A stretch of DNA of 64,000 bases from Paraclostridium tenue (GCF_039521565.1 NZ_BAAACP010000008.1:1-64000); one strand, 5' to 3'; positions 1 through 9,236 are shown, counted from the first letter of the stretch. Numbers and translations are program-made. Notes: a model not told the origin generated them from the letters alone.

Positions 1-1
1 T

Positions 2-20
2 CATATTTTAATCACTCCTC
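2..20 (-). promoter_or_regulatory. Ribosome binding site and start codon of a gene leaving the window
   Basis: Read on the minus strand, GAGGAGTGATTAAAAT precedes an ATG at positions 4-2. Only the start codon is inside the window, so the product cannot be named. Confidence 0.5.
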
Positions 21-33
21 AGTTAATATTTTA

Positions 34-90
34 TAAAAAAAGATCTTACATAGATAGACACGCTTTTTCTCGTGTCCACTATATAGGATC
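34..90 (-). terminator. Rho-independent terminator downstream of the AGCS symporter
   Basis: A long imperfect hairpin has GACACG/CGTGTC at its core and GATC-rich outer arms at 42-53 and 79-90. On the minus strand it is followed by a T run (34-41). It lies about 195 bp beyond the symporter stop. Confidence 0.7.
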
Positions 91-284
91 CATTTTAAAA
101 TACTATATCCTCTTTTGTTTGATGATGTTAGTATTGAAAAGAAAAAAATAATTTTCTCCATTTATCAATATTCAAATATAAAAAAAGAATATATTTAGAA
201 CAAATTAATAAATTGGCAAATTTAAAAATATATTCCAAATATATTCTCTTTCAATTGTTAGAAAATAAAATGTCAATAAAGTAA

Positions 285-1691
285 TTACTTAGAAGTTGTT
301 TTTTCTTTTTTATTCTTAGAGCTTATTCCACCGTTGATTTTAATATATTCTTTGTGTACACTTTTAACAACACCAGTAAGAGCAAGTAAACCAATTAAGT
401 TAGGAATAACCATAAGTCCATTAAACATATCAGACATATTCCATACAAGAGAAACTTCTCCTAAAGTTCCTAAGAATACACATATACAAACCAAAATACC
501 ATAAATTTTAACAGCTTTAACACCGAATAAGTATTTTATATTTGCTTCGCCGAAAAAGTACCAACCTATTATAGTAGAAAATGCAAAGAAGAACATACAA
601 ATTGCTATGAATATATCTCCAAATTTACCAAATACTGATGAAAAGCCTGCTTGTGTAAGAGCGGTTCCTATTAATGAACCATCTGGAGTTACTGAACGAG
701 TTGTGATAATGACTAGGGCTGTTAAATTTAATATAACGAAAGTATCTATAAATACTCCCATCATAGCAACAAAACCTTGTTCTGAAGGGTATTTAACTTT
801 AGCAACTGCATGTGCATGTGGAGTAGAACCCATACCGGCTTCATTAGAGAATAATCCACGAGCAACACCTTTTGTCATGGCTTTTTGAACAGTTGCACCG
901 ATAACTCCACCAGCGATTGCTTGAGGAGCGAAAGCACAAACGAATATTTCTTCAAATGCTAAAGGAATGTTTTTGAAATTTACAAAAATGACTATTAAAG
1001 AACCTAGAATATAAAATATTGCCATGATTGGAACTATAGTTTCTGTAACTTTAGCAATTCTACTTATACCACCTGAGAATACTATAAAAGCTAATATAGC
1101 TAACAAAATACCAATAATAATTGGATTTATGCCAAAAGCTTTGTCAAAAGCAGCTGCGATTGAATTTGATTGAACGGCGTTTCCCATAAATCCCAAAGCT
1201 AGAATTATGAATATCGCAAATGATGATGCAAGGAATTTACCAAACTTGCCCTTAAAAGCAGCTTCTATATAATAAACAGGTCCACCTGTTACGGTACCAT
1301 CTGCACCGATTTGCTTGTACTTTTGAGCCATTATAGCTTCTGCATATATTGTTGCCATTCCGAAAAATGCACTGACCCACATCCAAAAAATTGAACCAGG
1401 TCCTCCAACGGCAATTGCTGTTGCAGCTCCAGCCAAGTTACCAGTACCAACCTGAGCAGCCACTGCTGTAGCTAATGACTGAAATGGTGACATACCATCT
1501 TTATTAGCTGCCTCTTGCTTTTTAAAAAGTCCCCCAAAAGTTCTTCTAAATCCTTCTCCAAATCCTTTTATTTGGATAAAACCTAATTGAAACGTATACC
1601 AAATACCTGTCCCTACTAGTAATACTAGTAGGATGTTCTTGTCCCACAATACATTATTTACTGATGATACAATCTTCATTAAAAAATCCAT
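285..1691 (-). CDS. AGCS family sodium:alanine/glycine symporter
   Basis: This 468-residue polytopic membrane protein matches the alanine or glycine:cation symporter family (AGCS, AlsT/DagA type) in length and sequence. It should import alanine or glycine with sodium across the cytoplasmic membrane. Family hallmarks visible are the N-terminal GTGIWYT region, the AAQVGTGNLAGAA segment near residue 80, GGPVYYIE near 136 and SNEAGMGSTPHAHA near 285. The ATG has AGGAGGT eight bases upstream. The gene stands alone, transcribed leftward, with a terminator beyond its end. Substrate choice between alanine, glycine and glutamine cannot be read from sequence alone. Confidence 0.93.
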   Translation of the reverse strand: MDFLMKIVSSVNNVLWDKNILLVLLVGTGIWYTFQLGFIQIKGFGEGFRRTFGGLFKKQEAANKDGMSPFQSLATAVAAQVGTGNLAGAATAIAVGGPGSIFWMWVSAFFGMATIYAEAIMAQKYKQIGADGTVTGGPVYYIEAAFKGKFGKFLASSFAIFIILALGFMGNAVQSNSIAAAFDKAFGINPIIIGILLAILAFIVFSGGISRIAKVTETIVPIMAIFYILGSLIVIFVNFKNIPLAFEEIFVCAFAPQAIAGGVIGATVQKAMTKGVARGLFSNEAGMGSTPHAHAVAKVKYPSEQGFVAMMGVFIDTFVILNLTALVIITTRSVTPDGSLIGTALTQAGFSSVFGKFGDIFIAICMFFFAFSTIIGWYFFGEANIKYLFGVKAVKIYGILVCICVFLGTLGEVSLVWNMSDMFNGLMVIPNLIGLLALTGVVKSVHKEYIKINGGISSKNKKEKTTSK

Positions 1692-2029
1692 AGTAGTACC
1701 TCCTAGATATTTAATAATAACTAATTTCCATTAGTTAACTTTATTATAGCACTCTTTTTTATTTTTTGAAAAATATATCAAAATAAGGAGAAATGATTAA
1801 AATTATGTCGGATGAGTTTATCTAATGAAGAAATTGTGAATTTCAATATGTTTTTTATATAATTTAAGGGCAATTAGATTAAAAAAAATCCAATTGCCCT
1901 TAATAATAGCAAATAAACTAATTAATGAGTGTGTTATTGTGATTTACTTGCCATATAGACCTATTATAACATAAATTAAATAAATTTTTATGTATGTAAA
2001 AAAATATGATAAATATTTTATTTATGACA
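1692..2029. other. Intergenic stretch between two minus-strand genes
   Basis: Apart from the symporter ribosome binding site and the hairpin at 1864-1903, this AT-rich stretch shows no coding frame with a ribosome binding site and no riboswitch-like structure that I can recognise. Confidence 0.5.
1864..1903 (-). terminator. Hairpin terminator after the GNAT gene
   Basis: The near-perfect inverted repeat AAGGGCAATTAGATT / AATCCAATTGCCCTT has an A-rich loop on the plus strand. It sits downstream of the acetyltransferase gene. The tail is only moderately T-rich on either strand. Confidence 0.55.
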
Positions 2030-2551
2030 TTAACATAAAGTAATATAATATCTTTGAGTTATTCTATCTTCTTTGATAATTTCATTTTCCAATTTACCAC
2101 CATTATTTATTATAGTTTTTGCTGAGGCAATATTATTTTTGTCACAAGTAATTAAAACTTTTTTTATTCCTAAATTTACACATTCTTTTAAGGCTAAATT
2201 TAACATTTCAGTTGCGTAGCCTTTTTGTCTTTCAGATTTCCTAACACTATATCCTATATGTCCACCAAAATTTAATAAATAATCATTTAATCTATGTCTA
2301 ATATCAATCATGCCAACTAATTTATTTTCATTGTTAAAAGCAAGGTATGTAGTTGATGGAACGAATCCATCTCTTACTGTTTCTTCTTTTAAATTATCTT
2401 GAACTGCTTTATACCAATCTTCAAAAGTATTAGCAGTGCTTAATCCAGCTGAACCATCCATACTATCTTTATTTTCAATAAATTCTTTTTTGTAATCTAG
2501 AAGAATTTCTTTGTGTTCCTTTTTTGGTAAAATTAATTTTAATCTACTCAT
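2030..2551 (-). CDS. GNAT family N-acetyltransferase
   Basis: A 173-residue protein with the GNAT fold: residues about 95-125 (GHIGYSVRKSERQKGYATEM) carry the acetyl-CoA pyrophosphate-binding motif A in the R/Q-x-x-G-x-A form, followed by a VLITCDKNNIAS segment typical of motif B. It should transfer acetyl from acetyl-CoA to an unknown small molecule or protein amine. The ATG at 2551 has GGGAGGT upstream. The gene is monocistronic and its neighbours give no substrate clue. Confidence 0.9.
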   Translation of the reverse strand: MSRLKLILPKKEHKEILLDYKKEFIENKDSMDGSAGLSTANTFEDWYKAVQDNLKEETVRDGFVPSTTYLAFNNENKLVGMIDIRHRLNDYLLNFGGHIGYSVRKSERQKGYATEMLNLALKECVNLGIKKVLITCDKNNIASAKTIINNGGKLENEIIKEDRITQRYYITLC

Positions 2552-2783
2552 TTACTACCTCCCAATATTTAAATAAAGATTTTAATTTAAGTATAGCCTT
2601 GGAAATAATTGTAGTAAATAAAATAATGTGTTCAAAGCAATTTATATTAAAAATAAATTAACTATATGTAAAACATATTTTTGGGGATTAGACTTTAGTT
2701 TAGGATGAAAAATTCTAAACATTCAACTACAATTTAAAGAAAGTATATGTTTGATAGTATAAATAATTATCAGGGGGGGTAGT

Positions 2784-3578
2784 ATGAAGAGTTTAGAGGA
2801 AAAAATTAAAAATTATTATGAAGATTATGATGAGGATAGTAGATTAATAAAAGATAATTCTCATAGTATTGAATTTATAACAACAACAAAATATTTAGAT
2901 AAGTATATTTCTACGGGGGATAAAGTATTAGAAGTTGGAGCAGGAACTGGTAGATATTCATTTTATTATACTAAAAAAGGATGTAGTGTTACTGCACTTG
3001 AGCTATCTGAAAAACATGTAGATATTATGAAAAGTAAATTAGGTAAGAATCATTTAAATATGAAAGTACTTCAAGGAAATGCCCTAGATTTAAGTCAATT
3101 TAATGATAAGCTATATGATGCTGTATTGTGTTTAGGACCTATGTATCACCTTACATCTGAAGATGATAGAAAAAAATGTATAGGGGAGTGCTTAAGAGTT
3201 TTAAAACCAGGAGGTCTTATAGCAATAGCTTATATAAGTAAATTTTCACATTTCGTAGATATGATTAGAAGAAATAAAGAAGATATAAATGATATAGGAC
3301 TTCAAAATATATTAAAAACAGGAGTAGAATTTAATGATTCTAAAGCATGTTTTTATTTTTCTACATATGATGATATTGAAAAGATGATGGATGAAAATGA
3401 AATTAAAAAAATTATACATATAGGAACTGATGGTATAGCAGATATGCTTAGAGCAAGTGTAAATGAATTTACAGATGAAGAATTTAATTTATGGATTAAA
3501 TTTCATTTAGATACTTGTGAAAATCCTAATTTAATAGGATATAGTAAGCACGGATTATATATTGGTAGAAAAAAATAA
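2784..3578 (+). CDS. Class I SAM-dependent methyltransferase
   Basis: A 264-residue cytosolic protein. Motif I VLEVGAGTGRYSFYY lies near residues 50-65, an acidic LELSE end of strand 2 follows, and LCLGPMYHLTSEDDRK with RVLKPGGLIAIAY marks the Methyltransf_11/25 fold. It transfers methyl from S-adenosylmethionine to an unidentified acceptor. The start is set by a G-rich ribosome binding site just before ATG. It is followed after about 105 bp by an MFS exporter in the same direction. A methyltransferase next to an exporter can indicate modification and efflux of one compound, but that is inference. Confidence 0.88.
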   Translation: MKSLEEKIKNYYEDYDEDSRLIKDNSHSIEFITTTKYLDKYISTGDKVLEVGAGTGRYSFYYTKKGCSVTALELSEKHVDIMKSKLGKNHLNMKVLQGNALDLSQFNDKLYDAVLCLGPMYHLTSEDDRKKCIGECLRVLKPGGLIAIAYISKFSHFVDMIRRNKEDINDIGLQNILKTGVEFNDSKACFYFSTYDDIEKMMDENEIKKIIHIGTDGIADMLRASVNEFTDEEFNLWIKFHLDTCENPNLIGYSKHGLYIGRKK

Positions 3579-3640
3579 TTAAATTATAAATAGTTATCAA
3601 TTTTTCTAAACTGATAATTACTAAAAAAGGAGTACTATTA

Positions 3641-3680
3641 CCTAGATAGTATAAATACACTTATATCATCTAGGAGGTGA
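3641..3680 (+). promoter_or_regulatory. Hairpin touching the ribosome binding site of the MFS gene
   Basis: CCTAGAT (3641-3647) can pair with ATCTAGG (3668-3674). The second arm includes the first three bases of the AGGAGGTGA ribosome binding site (3672-3680) of the MFS gene starting at 3684, so folding could limit translation. Confidence 0.4.
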
Positions 3681-3683
3681 AAA

Positions 3684-4841
3684 ATGAATAATAAAAATAA
3701 CTATTTAAGAAAGCCCCTGATATTAACATCACTTCCGTTAGGGGTAATGTCATTTCTAATTCCTATATATAGCAAAAAACTTAATATGAATGCAGTAGAA
3801 ATAACAGGTCTATTTTCAGTAATATCATTAATTTTAATTATAATGAGACCTATTTTAGGCAAATTTGTAGATAAGTTTGGAAGCAAGCCTATTTTGATAT
3901 GCTCTTGTATTTTCTTTGCAATTTCATATGCTATATTTTCAGTTTCAAATACAGTAACACTTCTTTATATTGCTAGAATTTTTCAAGGTATAGCTACTGC
4001 ATCAATGACCATATCTACTTATACAATCATTTCAGATATAACAAAAGAAGAAAATTTATCAAAAGCTTTTGGAAATATAAATTCCTATAAATCAATAGGA
4101 TGTTTGTATGGGTGCATTATAGCATTTTTAATATCATCTTTTATGAGGTTTGCACAGGGTTGGAAAGTATTATTTATCATATTTTCTATTGCTTGTATTT
4201 ATGCAGTAATTGAGGTAATAAAAGGAGTTGCTGAAAGTAAAAAATCAGTAATAGATAAAAATGATAAAAACAATAAAAATATATCAAAAAATACAAAAAA
4301 GTTATTGGTAATAATATTTATAACATATTTATCATCTTCAATGTTAGGATCAATAATTATGATATATATGCAAGATAAATTTACAAATAACATTTTGTTA
4401 TTAGCATATGCATTTTTACCAGCCCTTTTAGCAGAAAGTTTATTTTCAAAGAAAATAGGAGCATTTTCAGATAATTACGGTAAGAAATATTCTATGATAT
4501 TAGGTATAATTATTTGTGGGGTAGTAGCTATTGTTACACCAAGTGTTAACTCACTTATATTATTATCTATATTGTGGATTATATCTACACTGAGTGGGGT
4601 TTTATATAGTTTATCTGAAAAAAATATTTATACAAGTATGAATAATAAATCACCTATGGGAAGCATGTATAGTATTTACAGTATTATTTGTGATTTTGGA
4701 TTAATGATTGGACCTATAATAGGAGGACTTCTTTATGATAATGTATCTTCTAAAGCTCCATTTTATTTAAATGGAATTCTCATGTTTATTTCAGCAATAC
4801 TTATATTAATATTGATTAAAGATAAAAATAAAGAAAATTAA
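3684..4841 (+). CDS. MFS transporter (drug-efflux type)
   Basis: This 385-residue protein has about 12 membrane segments. Between TM2 and TM3 lies GKFVDKFGSKPIL, the MFS motif A (G-x3-D-x2-G-x-K/R), with a second, weaker copy GAFSDNYGKKYSM after the central loop (residues about 195-210). The family exports drugs or metabolites in exchange for protons. The ATG follows an ideal AGGAGGTGA. It is co-directional with the preceding methyltransferase and ends before a bidirectional terminator. Substrate unknown. Confidence 0.88.
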   Translation: MNNKNNYLRKPLILTSLPLGVMSFLIPIYSKKLNMNAVEITGLFSVISLILIIMRPILGKFVDKFGSKPILICSCIFFAISYAIFSVSNTVTLLYIARIFQGIATASMTISTYTIISDITKEENLSKAFGNINSYKSIGCLYGCIIAFLISSFMRFAQGWKVLFIIFSIACIYAVIEVIKGVAESKKSVIDKNDKNNKNISKNTKKLLVIIFITYLSSSMLGSIIMIYMQDKFTNNILLLAYAFLPALLAESLFSKKIGAFSDNYGKKYSMILGIIICGVVAIVTPSVNSLILLSILWIISTLSGVLYSLSEKNIYTSMNNKSPMGSMYSIYSIICDFGLMIGPIIGGLLYDNVSSKAPFYLNGILMFISAILILILIKDKNKEN

Positions 4842-4856
4842 CAAGTTATAATATAA

Positions 4857-4897
4857 AGCCCTTAATATCTAGACAAATAGATTTTAAGGGCTATTTT
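4857..4897. terminator. Bidirectional terminator between convergent genes
   Basis: AGCCCTTAATATCTA pairs with TAGATTTTAAGGGCT, followed by a T run on the plus strand. It lies between the convergent MFS gene and the gene at 4920-5336. Confidence 0.8.
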
Positions 4898-4919
4898 TAA
4901 GTTTAAAATACGTATTATT

Positions 4920-5336
4920 TTATTTTGAACCTATTTTAAAAGAACCTATTACTGTTGTTCCATCTTTTTCATAAACAGGAATAGCTTTATAATAGCCATG
5001 TTTTTTTACTTTTTTTTCTACCATTTTAGTATAAGCTACTGCTTCTTCTGGATTTTTAGGTTGATTGGCCGTGTCGTAAAAATCATCTTTATAGACATAT
5101 CCACTCTTACCATTATCTGCTTCAACTAATATTAAGTCTGGTTCATTACCGTACTCTGTATTAGCTAAATTACTGCCATAAGTTTGACCTTTTTCATTAA
5201 TTTTAATTTCAAATTTATTTTTATTAACATCTAGGTTAGTAAGTTTATTTTGAGAATTATCAAATATATCCAAACTCGTAAATATTAACCCACCTACAAT
5301 TATTAATCCCAATATATGTACTTTTTTAAATTTCAT
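4920..5336 (-). CDS. Secreted or membrane-anchored protein of unknown function
   Basis: A 138-residue protein starting at the ATG at 5336, which has AAGGGGAT at good spacing; an upstream in-frame ATG at 5378 has no ribosome binding site. Residues 1-25 form a signal or anchor segment (MKFKKVHILGLIIVGGLIF). The exported part contains GQTYGS and PDLILVEADNGKSGYV, a pattern I associate with small exported proteins of Bacillus and Clostridium that lie near M56 peptidases. Here a BlaI/M56 pair lies divergently 260 bp away, which may link their control. Function is not known. Confidence 0.7.
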   Translation of the reverse strand: MKFKKVHILGLIIVGGLIFTSLDIFDNSQNKLTNLDVNKNKFEIKINEKGQTYGSNLANTEYGNEPDLILVEADNGKSGYVYKDDFYDTANQPKNPEEAVAYTKMVEKKVKKHGYYKAIPVYEKDGTTVIGSFKIGSK

Positions 5337-5522
5337 TTTAAATCCCCTTTTTTTCTTTATAATAGAATTTAAATCCATAAATTTTCACTTTTTAACAATT
5401 ATAATCTTAGCATTAATTTAAGAAAATTTAGTATTATTATCAAAAAACAATAGCTTAAAGTCTGTATAATATATTCTACCTAATATAGATATTTCCTTTT
5501 AATTAAAAAATTTAAATATTAG

Positions 5523-5577
5523 TTGACTAGAAGGCAATTGTCGCACTATACTTTAATCACAAAGGTAGATAATTGCC
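5523..5577 (+). promoter_or_regulatory. Promoter and inverted-repeat operator of the BlaI-type regulator
   Basis: TTGACT (5523-5528) and TATACT (5547-5552) are 18 bp apart. Arms GGCAATTGTC (5533-5542) and GATAATTGCC (5568-5577) form an inverted repeat, one arm in the promoter spacer and one after the start of transcription, as expected for an autorepressor. Confidence 0.65.
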
Positions 5578-5599
5578 GTAAGAAAGGAAGGTGTTAAAT

Positions 5600-5965
5600 T
5601 TGAAAAAGATTCCTAGAACAGAACTTCAAGTTATGAAGTACATATGGGCTCAAGAAGAATCCAGAGTAGCTTGTGTTGATATTACAAAATTTATGAATGA
5701 AAATTATAATTGGTCAAAGGGAACTACATCTAAAACTCTTATACGATTGGTGGAAAAGGGTTTTTTGAAATCAGAAAAAGAAGGTAGATACACCTTTTAT
5801 TATAAACTAATTAATAGTGAAGAATATCTAAAATTTGAAACTCAAGACTTTTTTAGCTTTATGCATGACAACTCTTTATCTAGTATGATATCAGCTCTTG
5901 ATGATTCTAAGGATATATCAGAAGAAGATATTAAAGCTTTAGAAGCATGGATAGAAAGTAGGTAA
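5600..5965 (+). CDS. BlaI/MecI/CopY family transcriptional repressor
   Basis: A 121-residue winged-helix protein opening with the family signature IPRTELQVMKYIW, followed by WSKGTTSKTLIRLVEKGFL (recognition helix and wing entry). The TTG at 5600 is preferred because AAGGAAGGTG lies at correct spacing; a GTG at 5591 overlaps the ribosome binding site. Family members bind DNA as dimers and are inactivated by proteolysis triggered by a partner M56 membrane peptidase, which is encoded five bases downstream. An inverted repeat at its promoter suggests autoregulation. Confidence 0.92.
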   Translation: MKKIPRTELQVMKYIWAQEESRVACVDITKFMNENYNWSKGTTSKTLIRLVEKGFLKSEKEGRYTFYYKLINSEEYLKFETQDFFSFMHDNSLSSMISALDDSKDISEEDIKALEAWIESR

Positions 5966-5970
5966 TTACT

Positions 5971-7257
5971 GTGAGTTATATCATATTTGATATCTTAAAA
6001 ACAAGTATATATATAAGCATACCAATTATATTAATAGCTTTATTAAAAGATAAAATTCTAAGCAAATATACTTACAAAGTAAATTATATATTTTGTATTT
6101 TAATAACTTTAAGAATGATTTTTATATCAAATATAAAAGTATATTTGCCTTTTGAATTTTTAAAAACTCAAAATAATACAACTCTGAAAAATATATACTA
6201 CATCAATAATGAAAATAGCAGTTCATTAGATTATGTTAAAATACTATTCTTAATTTGGGTGTTTGGAACTTTATATGTTATCTTTAGAAATATTTATAAA
6301 CGTATTATATTTTATAAAAAAATAAAAAATATAACTTATGAAGTTACTGATGATAACATAATAAATAGTTTTGAAGAAGAAAAGAAAGCTTTAAATATAA
6401 AAAGAAATATTAATGTATTTAAAGTTGATGGACTTTCTTCACCTGCTTTAATAAACATTTTAAGCAGTAAAATAATAATACCTAATAAAGATTATGATAA
6501 AAAACAATTAAAGTGGATTTTTAGACATGAGCTAATTCATTTTAAAAGAAAAGATAATTTATTAAAGATATTTTTAATGATTGCTTGTGCAATTCACTGG
6601 TTTAATCCATTAACAAAAATATTAAAAGTATATTTTAATGAACAATGTGAACTTTCTTGTGATGAAAAAGTACTTAAAAAATCTAATATAAATGATATAA
6701 AAGAGTATGCCTTAGTTTTAGTTAACACATTAAGATATAGAAATACTCTAAAAGCTACTATGATTTATTCTCAGTTTAATACTAACCAAATTGATTTAAT
6801 TAAAAGGAGAGTTGAAGGAATGATGAATTTAAAAAAACGTAAAAAAGGAACGCTTATAACGATATTTATATGTACTATTTCAGCATTTTCAGTTCTATCA
6901 TTTAATATAAAATATAAACAAAATGTAGTATATGCAAACCAATCTGTATCACATCAAGAAAATAAACAAACTGAAATTAATAATGAAACTAATAATGAAA
7001 GTAATTTAGAATCTAATAAAAATCGCAAAATAATAACAGACGAAGAGCTTAGAAAAAATTTTGAAAATGTTAAAGAAAGCGATATGAAAGAAATGATGGA
7101 ATTTTATCCAGATAGAAAGTTTGACGATTTAACACAAGAAGAAATAGATTATGCTTTAAACTTTTTATTCACTGGTAAGTGTAAAAAAGTAAATATAGGC
7201 TCAGATGTTACATATTCAATTAATTTAGAAAAACTATTCAAAGATATTAAAAATTAA
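5971..7257 (+). CDS. M56 family (BlaR1/MecR1-like) membrane metallopeptidase
   Basis: A 428-residue membrane protein starting with GTG five bases after the repressor gene. N-terminal membrane helices are followed by a cytosolic gluzincin domain with HELIH (residue about 188) and the downstream EQCELSCDE segment supplying the third zinc ligand. Another helix near residues 290-310 precedes an external C-terminal region of about 110 residues rich in Asn and Glu. That region is not a penicillin-binding sensor domain, so the signal is probably not a beta-lactam. By family knowledge it would cleave the BlaI-type repressor on signal. Confidence 0.88.
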   Translation: MSYIIFDILKTSIYISIPIILIALLKDKILSKYTYKVNYIFCILITLRMIFISNIKVYLPFEFLKTQNNTTLKNIYYINNENSSSLDYVKILFLIWVFGTLYVIFRNIYKRIIFYKKIKNITYEVTDDNIINSFEEEKKALNIKRNINVFKVDGLSSPALINILSSKIIIPNKDYDKKQLKWIFRHELIHFKRKDNLLKIFLMIACAIHWFNPLTKILKVYFNEQCELSCDEKVLKKSNINDIKEYALVLVNTLRYRNTLKATMIYSQFNTNQIDLIKRRVEGMMNLKKRKKGTLITIFICTISAFSVLSFNIKYKQNVVYANQSVSHQENKQTEINNETNNESNLESNKNRKIITDEELRKNFENVKESDMKEMMEFYPDRKFDDLTQEEIDYALNFLFTGKCKKVNIGSDVTYSINLEKLFKDIKN

Positions 7258-7350
7258 TACATTTCATATAAAATTTATCTTATGTACACTAAATTATTTT
7301 CTTAATTTTTAAAATAAAATAAACTTAAATATATAAAATTTAATAATTAT

Positions 7351-7406
7351 AAAAAAGAGTGTATCTAATAAAACTAAGTAATTTAAATAGATATACTCTT
7401 TTTATT
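7351..7406 (+). terminator. Terminator of the BlaI/M56 operon
   Basis: AAAAGAGTGTATCTA and TAGATATACTCTTTT flank a roughly 20-base loop, followed by T-rich sequence. Confidence 0.75.
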
Positions 7407-7445
7407 TGTGACTATATCATGAATCTAAATTTTAGATAGTTATAT

Positions 7446-7509
7446 TTCAGTGCCAAATTTATAGATTTCATTCCATTTTAAAATTAAAAGTTATAATTTA
7501 TGATATCCT
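7446..7509 (+). promoter_or_regulatory. 21-bp-spaced box promoter, copy F
   Basis: Weakest of six similar promoters. Box 1 TTCAGTGCC (7446) and box 2 TTCATTCCA (7467) are 21 bp apart; TATCCT at 7504-7509 holds the -10 position 36 bp after box 2. No -35 hexamer is visible. It drives the 62-residue gene at 7564. Confidence 0.5.
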
Positions 7510-7563
7510 ATAAGTAAATTAATTTACCAATATTTTAAAGGTTAAACTTAGGAGGATTTGTAT

Positions 7564-7752
7564 ATGTCAAATTTTTTAAAAACACATATTAGTATAAACA
7601 AATATATATTGAAACTTTTAAAAGTTTTTAATTCTTCTGATAACCCAAAGTTCATATTGAGGCTATCAAATGTCTCTAAATTTTTTAGGATTATCATTTT
7701 AGGTTTGTTAGGGTTAGTAGAAGTTCCTGTTATTTATAGAAATTACAGATAA
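7564..7752 (+). CDS. Small hydrophobic protein, unknown
   Basis: A 62-residue protein. The ATG at 7564 has AGGAGG eight bases upstream, which argues that this is a real gene. The N-terminal half is basic (about residues 1-35), then comes a hydrophobic segment FRIIILGLLGLVEVPVIY that could sit in the membrane, and a basic end. No known family recognised. It lies alone between terminators and behind a promoter of the 21-bp-box type shared with other small genes here. Confidence 0.65.
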   Translation: MSNFLKTHISINKYILKLLKVFNSSDNPKFILRLSNVSKFFRIIILGLLGLVEVPVIYRNYR

Positions 7753-7799
7753 ATAGAGAATACTATTCTCAAAAAACATATTTAAAGATATCTAGTAAA

Positions 7800-7838
7800 A
7801 AGTCCTTATAATCCAAGAAAATGAATTTTAAGGGCTTT
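7800..7838. terminator. Bidirectional terminator between convergent genes
   Basis: AAGTCCTTATAATC can pair with GAATTTTAAGGGCTT; it separates the small gene at 7564 from the leftward MFS gene. Confidence 0.7.
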
Positions 7839-7872
7839 AAGTTTAGTTTAATTCTTTATATTGTTAGGTAGT

Positions 7873-9108
7873 TTACATATTTACATTAGTATTCTTATAT
7901 AAAACTGATATTGCAGCTGCTATAAGTATCATACCCATAAAAGCGGGTGCGGCATGGCCAAGTGATACATAGATTTGACCTCCAATGATAGGTCCAATCA
8001 TTCTTGCTAAGGCCTGAATAGATTGGCTACCTCCTTGAATCCTTCCTTGTTCACTAGAATCAACAGACTTAGATAGCATACCATTAAATGAAGGTCCAAA
8101 GATCGAATCACCAAAACCAAATATAAACATTCCTGCGATAAAAAGAGGGTAGAATGAAAATAAAGATGATGCTGCAATAAGACTATAGCCTATAATCTCC
8201 GAAACCATTCCAAGAATTGCTATCTGTTTATCAGTAAGTATTTTCAAAAGCTTTGGCATTATGAAACCTTGTGAAATGATATCCTGAAAGCCCATAATTG
8301 AAAACATAAGTCCAATTAGTGCAGGCTTCCAATTGAAAGTATCCATTGTAAATTGTGAAAAAACTGCTTGTAAAGATCCGTTGGGTATCCAAAGTAAGAA
8401 TGCTGAAATAAGTAGCATTTTTAAGTTTTTCATGGAAAGTATATTTGCAAGTTGTGTAAATGGATTCATTCTTACAAAGGTAATCTCTTTAAGTCTATTA
8501 TTAATATCAAGACTTTCAGGCATACAAAATGCTCCATAAACAACATTTAGTAAAGTTATTATTGCTCCAAAATACATAGGTACAGAATAACCAAACTTGG
8601 CAAGAAATCCCCCTAGAGTTGGTCCAATAACCGTTCCTAGACCTACAACTGCACTGACCCATCCAAAGTATTTGGTTCTTTGTTTTGGAGGAATGATGTC
8701 TGCAAAATATGCAAAGATAGTGCTTATGCTCCCACCTGTTATACCTTCTATTATGCGTCCAGCAAATAGTACCCATAGTGCTCCTCCTATACCAAAAACT
8801 AAGTAGCCGATTGCAGAACCTAAAAGGCATACTAAGAGCAATGGACGACGGCCATACTTATCGCTTAAAGCTCCAAGTACGGGAGCTGCAAAAAATACGC
8901 AGACCGCATAAACAGAGGTAAGAAGAGTAACAATTATAGCTTGTTGTCCAGGATTGTTTGTATAAGGCTGAACTAAAAATGGGACGACAGGCATTATGAT
9001 ACTAAAGCCTATTCCGCAAAGAAACACAGAGATAAGACCAAATATCAAAGCGTGTTTATCTACGGTTTGTTCTATATTTTGTTTACCCTTTGATTTAAAT
9101 TTAAACAT
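7873..9108 (-). CDS. MFS multidrug/tetracycline-type efflux transporter (DHA1)
   Basis: A 411-residue protein with 12 predicted membrane segments. GALSDKYGRRPLLL between TM2 and TM3 is the classic MFS motif A, and VVGLGTVIGPTLGG in TM5 is antiporter motif C of the drug:H+ antiporter family, as in TetA and Bmr. It should expel drugs across the cytoplasmic membrane in exchange for protons. The ATG has a GGAG ribosome binding site. The MarR-type gene lies immediately upstream in the same direction, and shared operator-like repeats overlap this promoter. Base composition looks less AT-rich than neighbours, suggesting acquisition. Exact drug spectrum unknown. Confidence 0.9.
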   Translation of the reverse strand: MFKFKSKGKQNIEQTVDKHALIFGLISVFLCGIGFSIIMPVVPFLVQPYTNNPGQQAIIVTLLTSVYAVCVFFAAPVLGALSDKYGRRPLLLVCLLGSAIGYLVFGIGGALWVLFAGRIIEGITGGSISTIFAYFADIIPPKQRTKYFGWVSAVVGLGTVIGPTLGGFLAKFGYSVPMYFGAIITLLNVVYGAFCMPESLDINNRLKEITFVRMNPFTQLANILSMKNLKMLLISAFLLWIPNGSLQAVFSQFTMDTFNWKPALIGLMFSIMGFQDIISQGFIMPKLLKILTDKQIAILGMVSEIIGYSLIAASSLFSFYPLFIAGMFIFGFGDSIFGPSFNGMLSKSVDSSEQGRIQGGSQSIQALARMIGPIIGGQIYVSLGHAAPAFMGMILIAAAISVLYKNTNVNM

Positions 9109-9138
9109 TTAAATTCTCCTTTCAAAAATTATTATTTT

Positions 9139-9188
9139 GGTTCCTTGGAAACAAATTTATCGTATCATCATTTTGTTTCCTTGTCAAC
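9139..9188 (-). promoter_or_regulatory. Promoter with two MarR-type operators for the MFS gene
   Basis: On the minus strand TTGACA (9187-9182) and TACGAT (9164-9159) are 17 bp apart. Repeat GTTTCCTTGTCAAC (9175-9188) covers the -35, and GGTTCCTTGGAAAC (9139-9152) covers the transcription start. A third copy of the first type lies at the MarR gene's own promoter. Confidence 0.75.
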
Positions 9189-9200
9189 AAAATAAGGACA

Positions 9201-9236
9201 AAAAAATACAGCCCGTTCTCAATAGAGTTGGGCTGT
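9201..9236 (-). terminator. Terminator of the MarR gene
   Basis: ACAGCCC and GGGCTGT form the stem; a T run follows on the minus strand. It separates the MarR gene from the MFS promoter, so the two genes have separate transcripts. Confidence 0.75.

Noticed and set aside
5257..5472. Plus- and minus-strand long open frames lying across real genes (for example opposite the MFS, PepD and MATE genes)
   Set aside because: No ribosome binding sites, low-complexity Leu/Ile/Ser-rich products, and full overlap with well-supported genes on the other strand.
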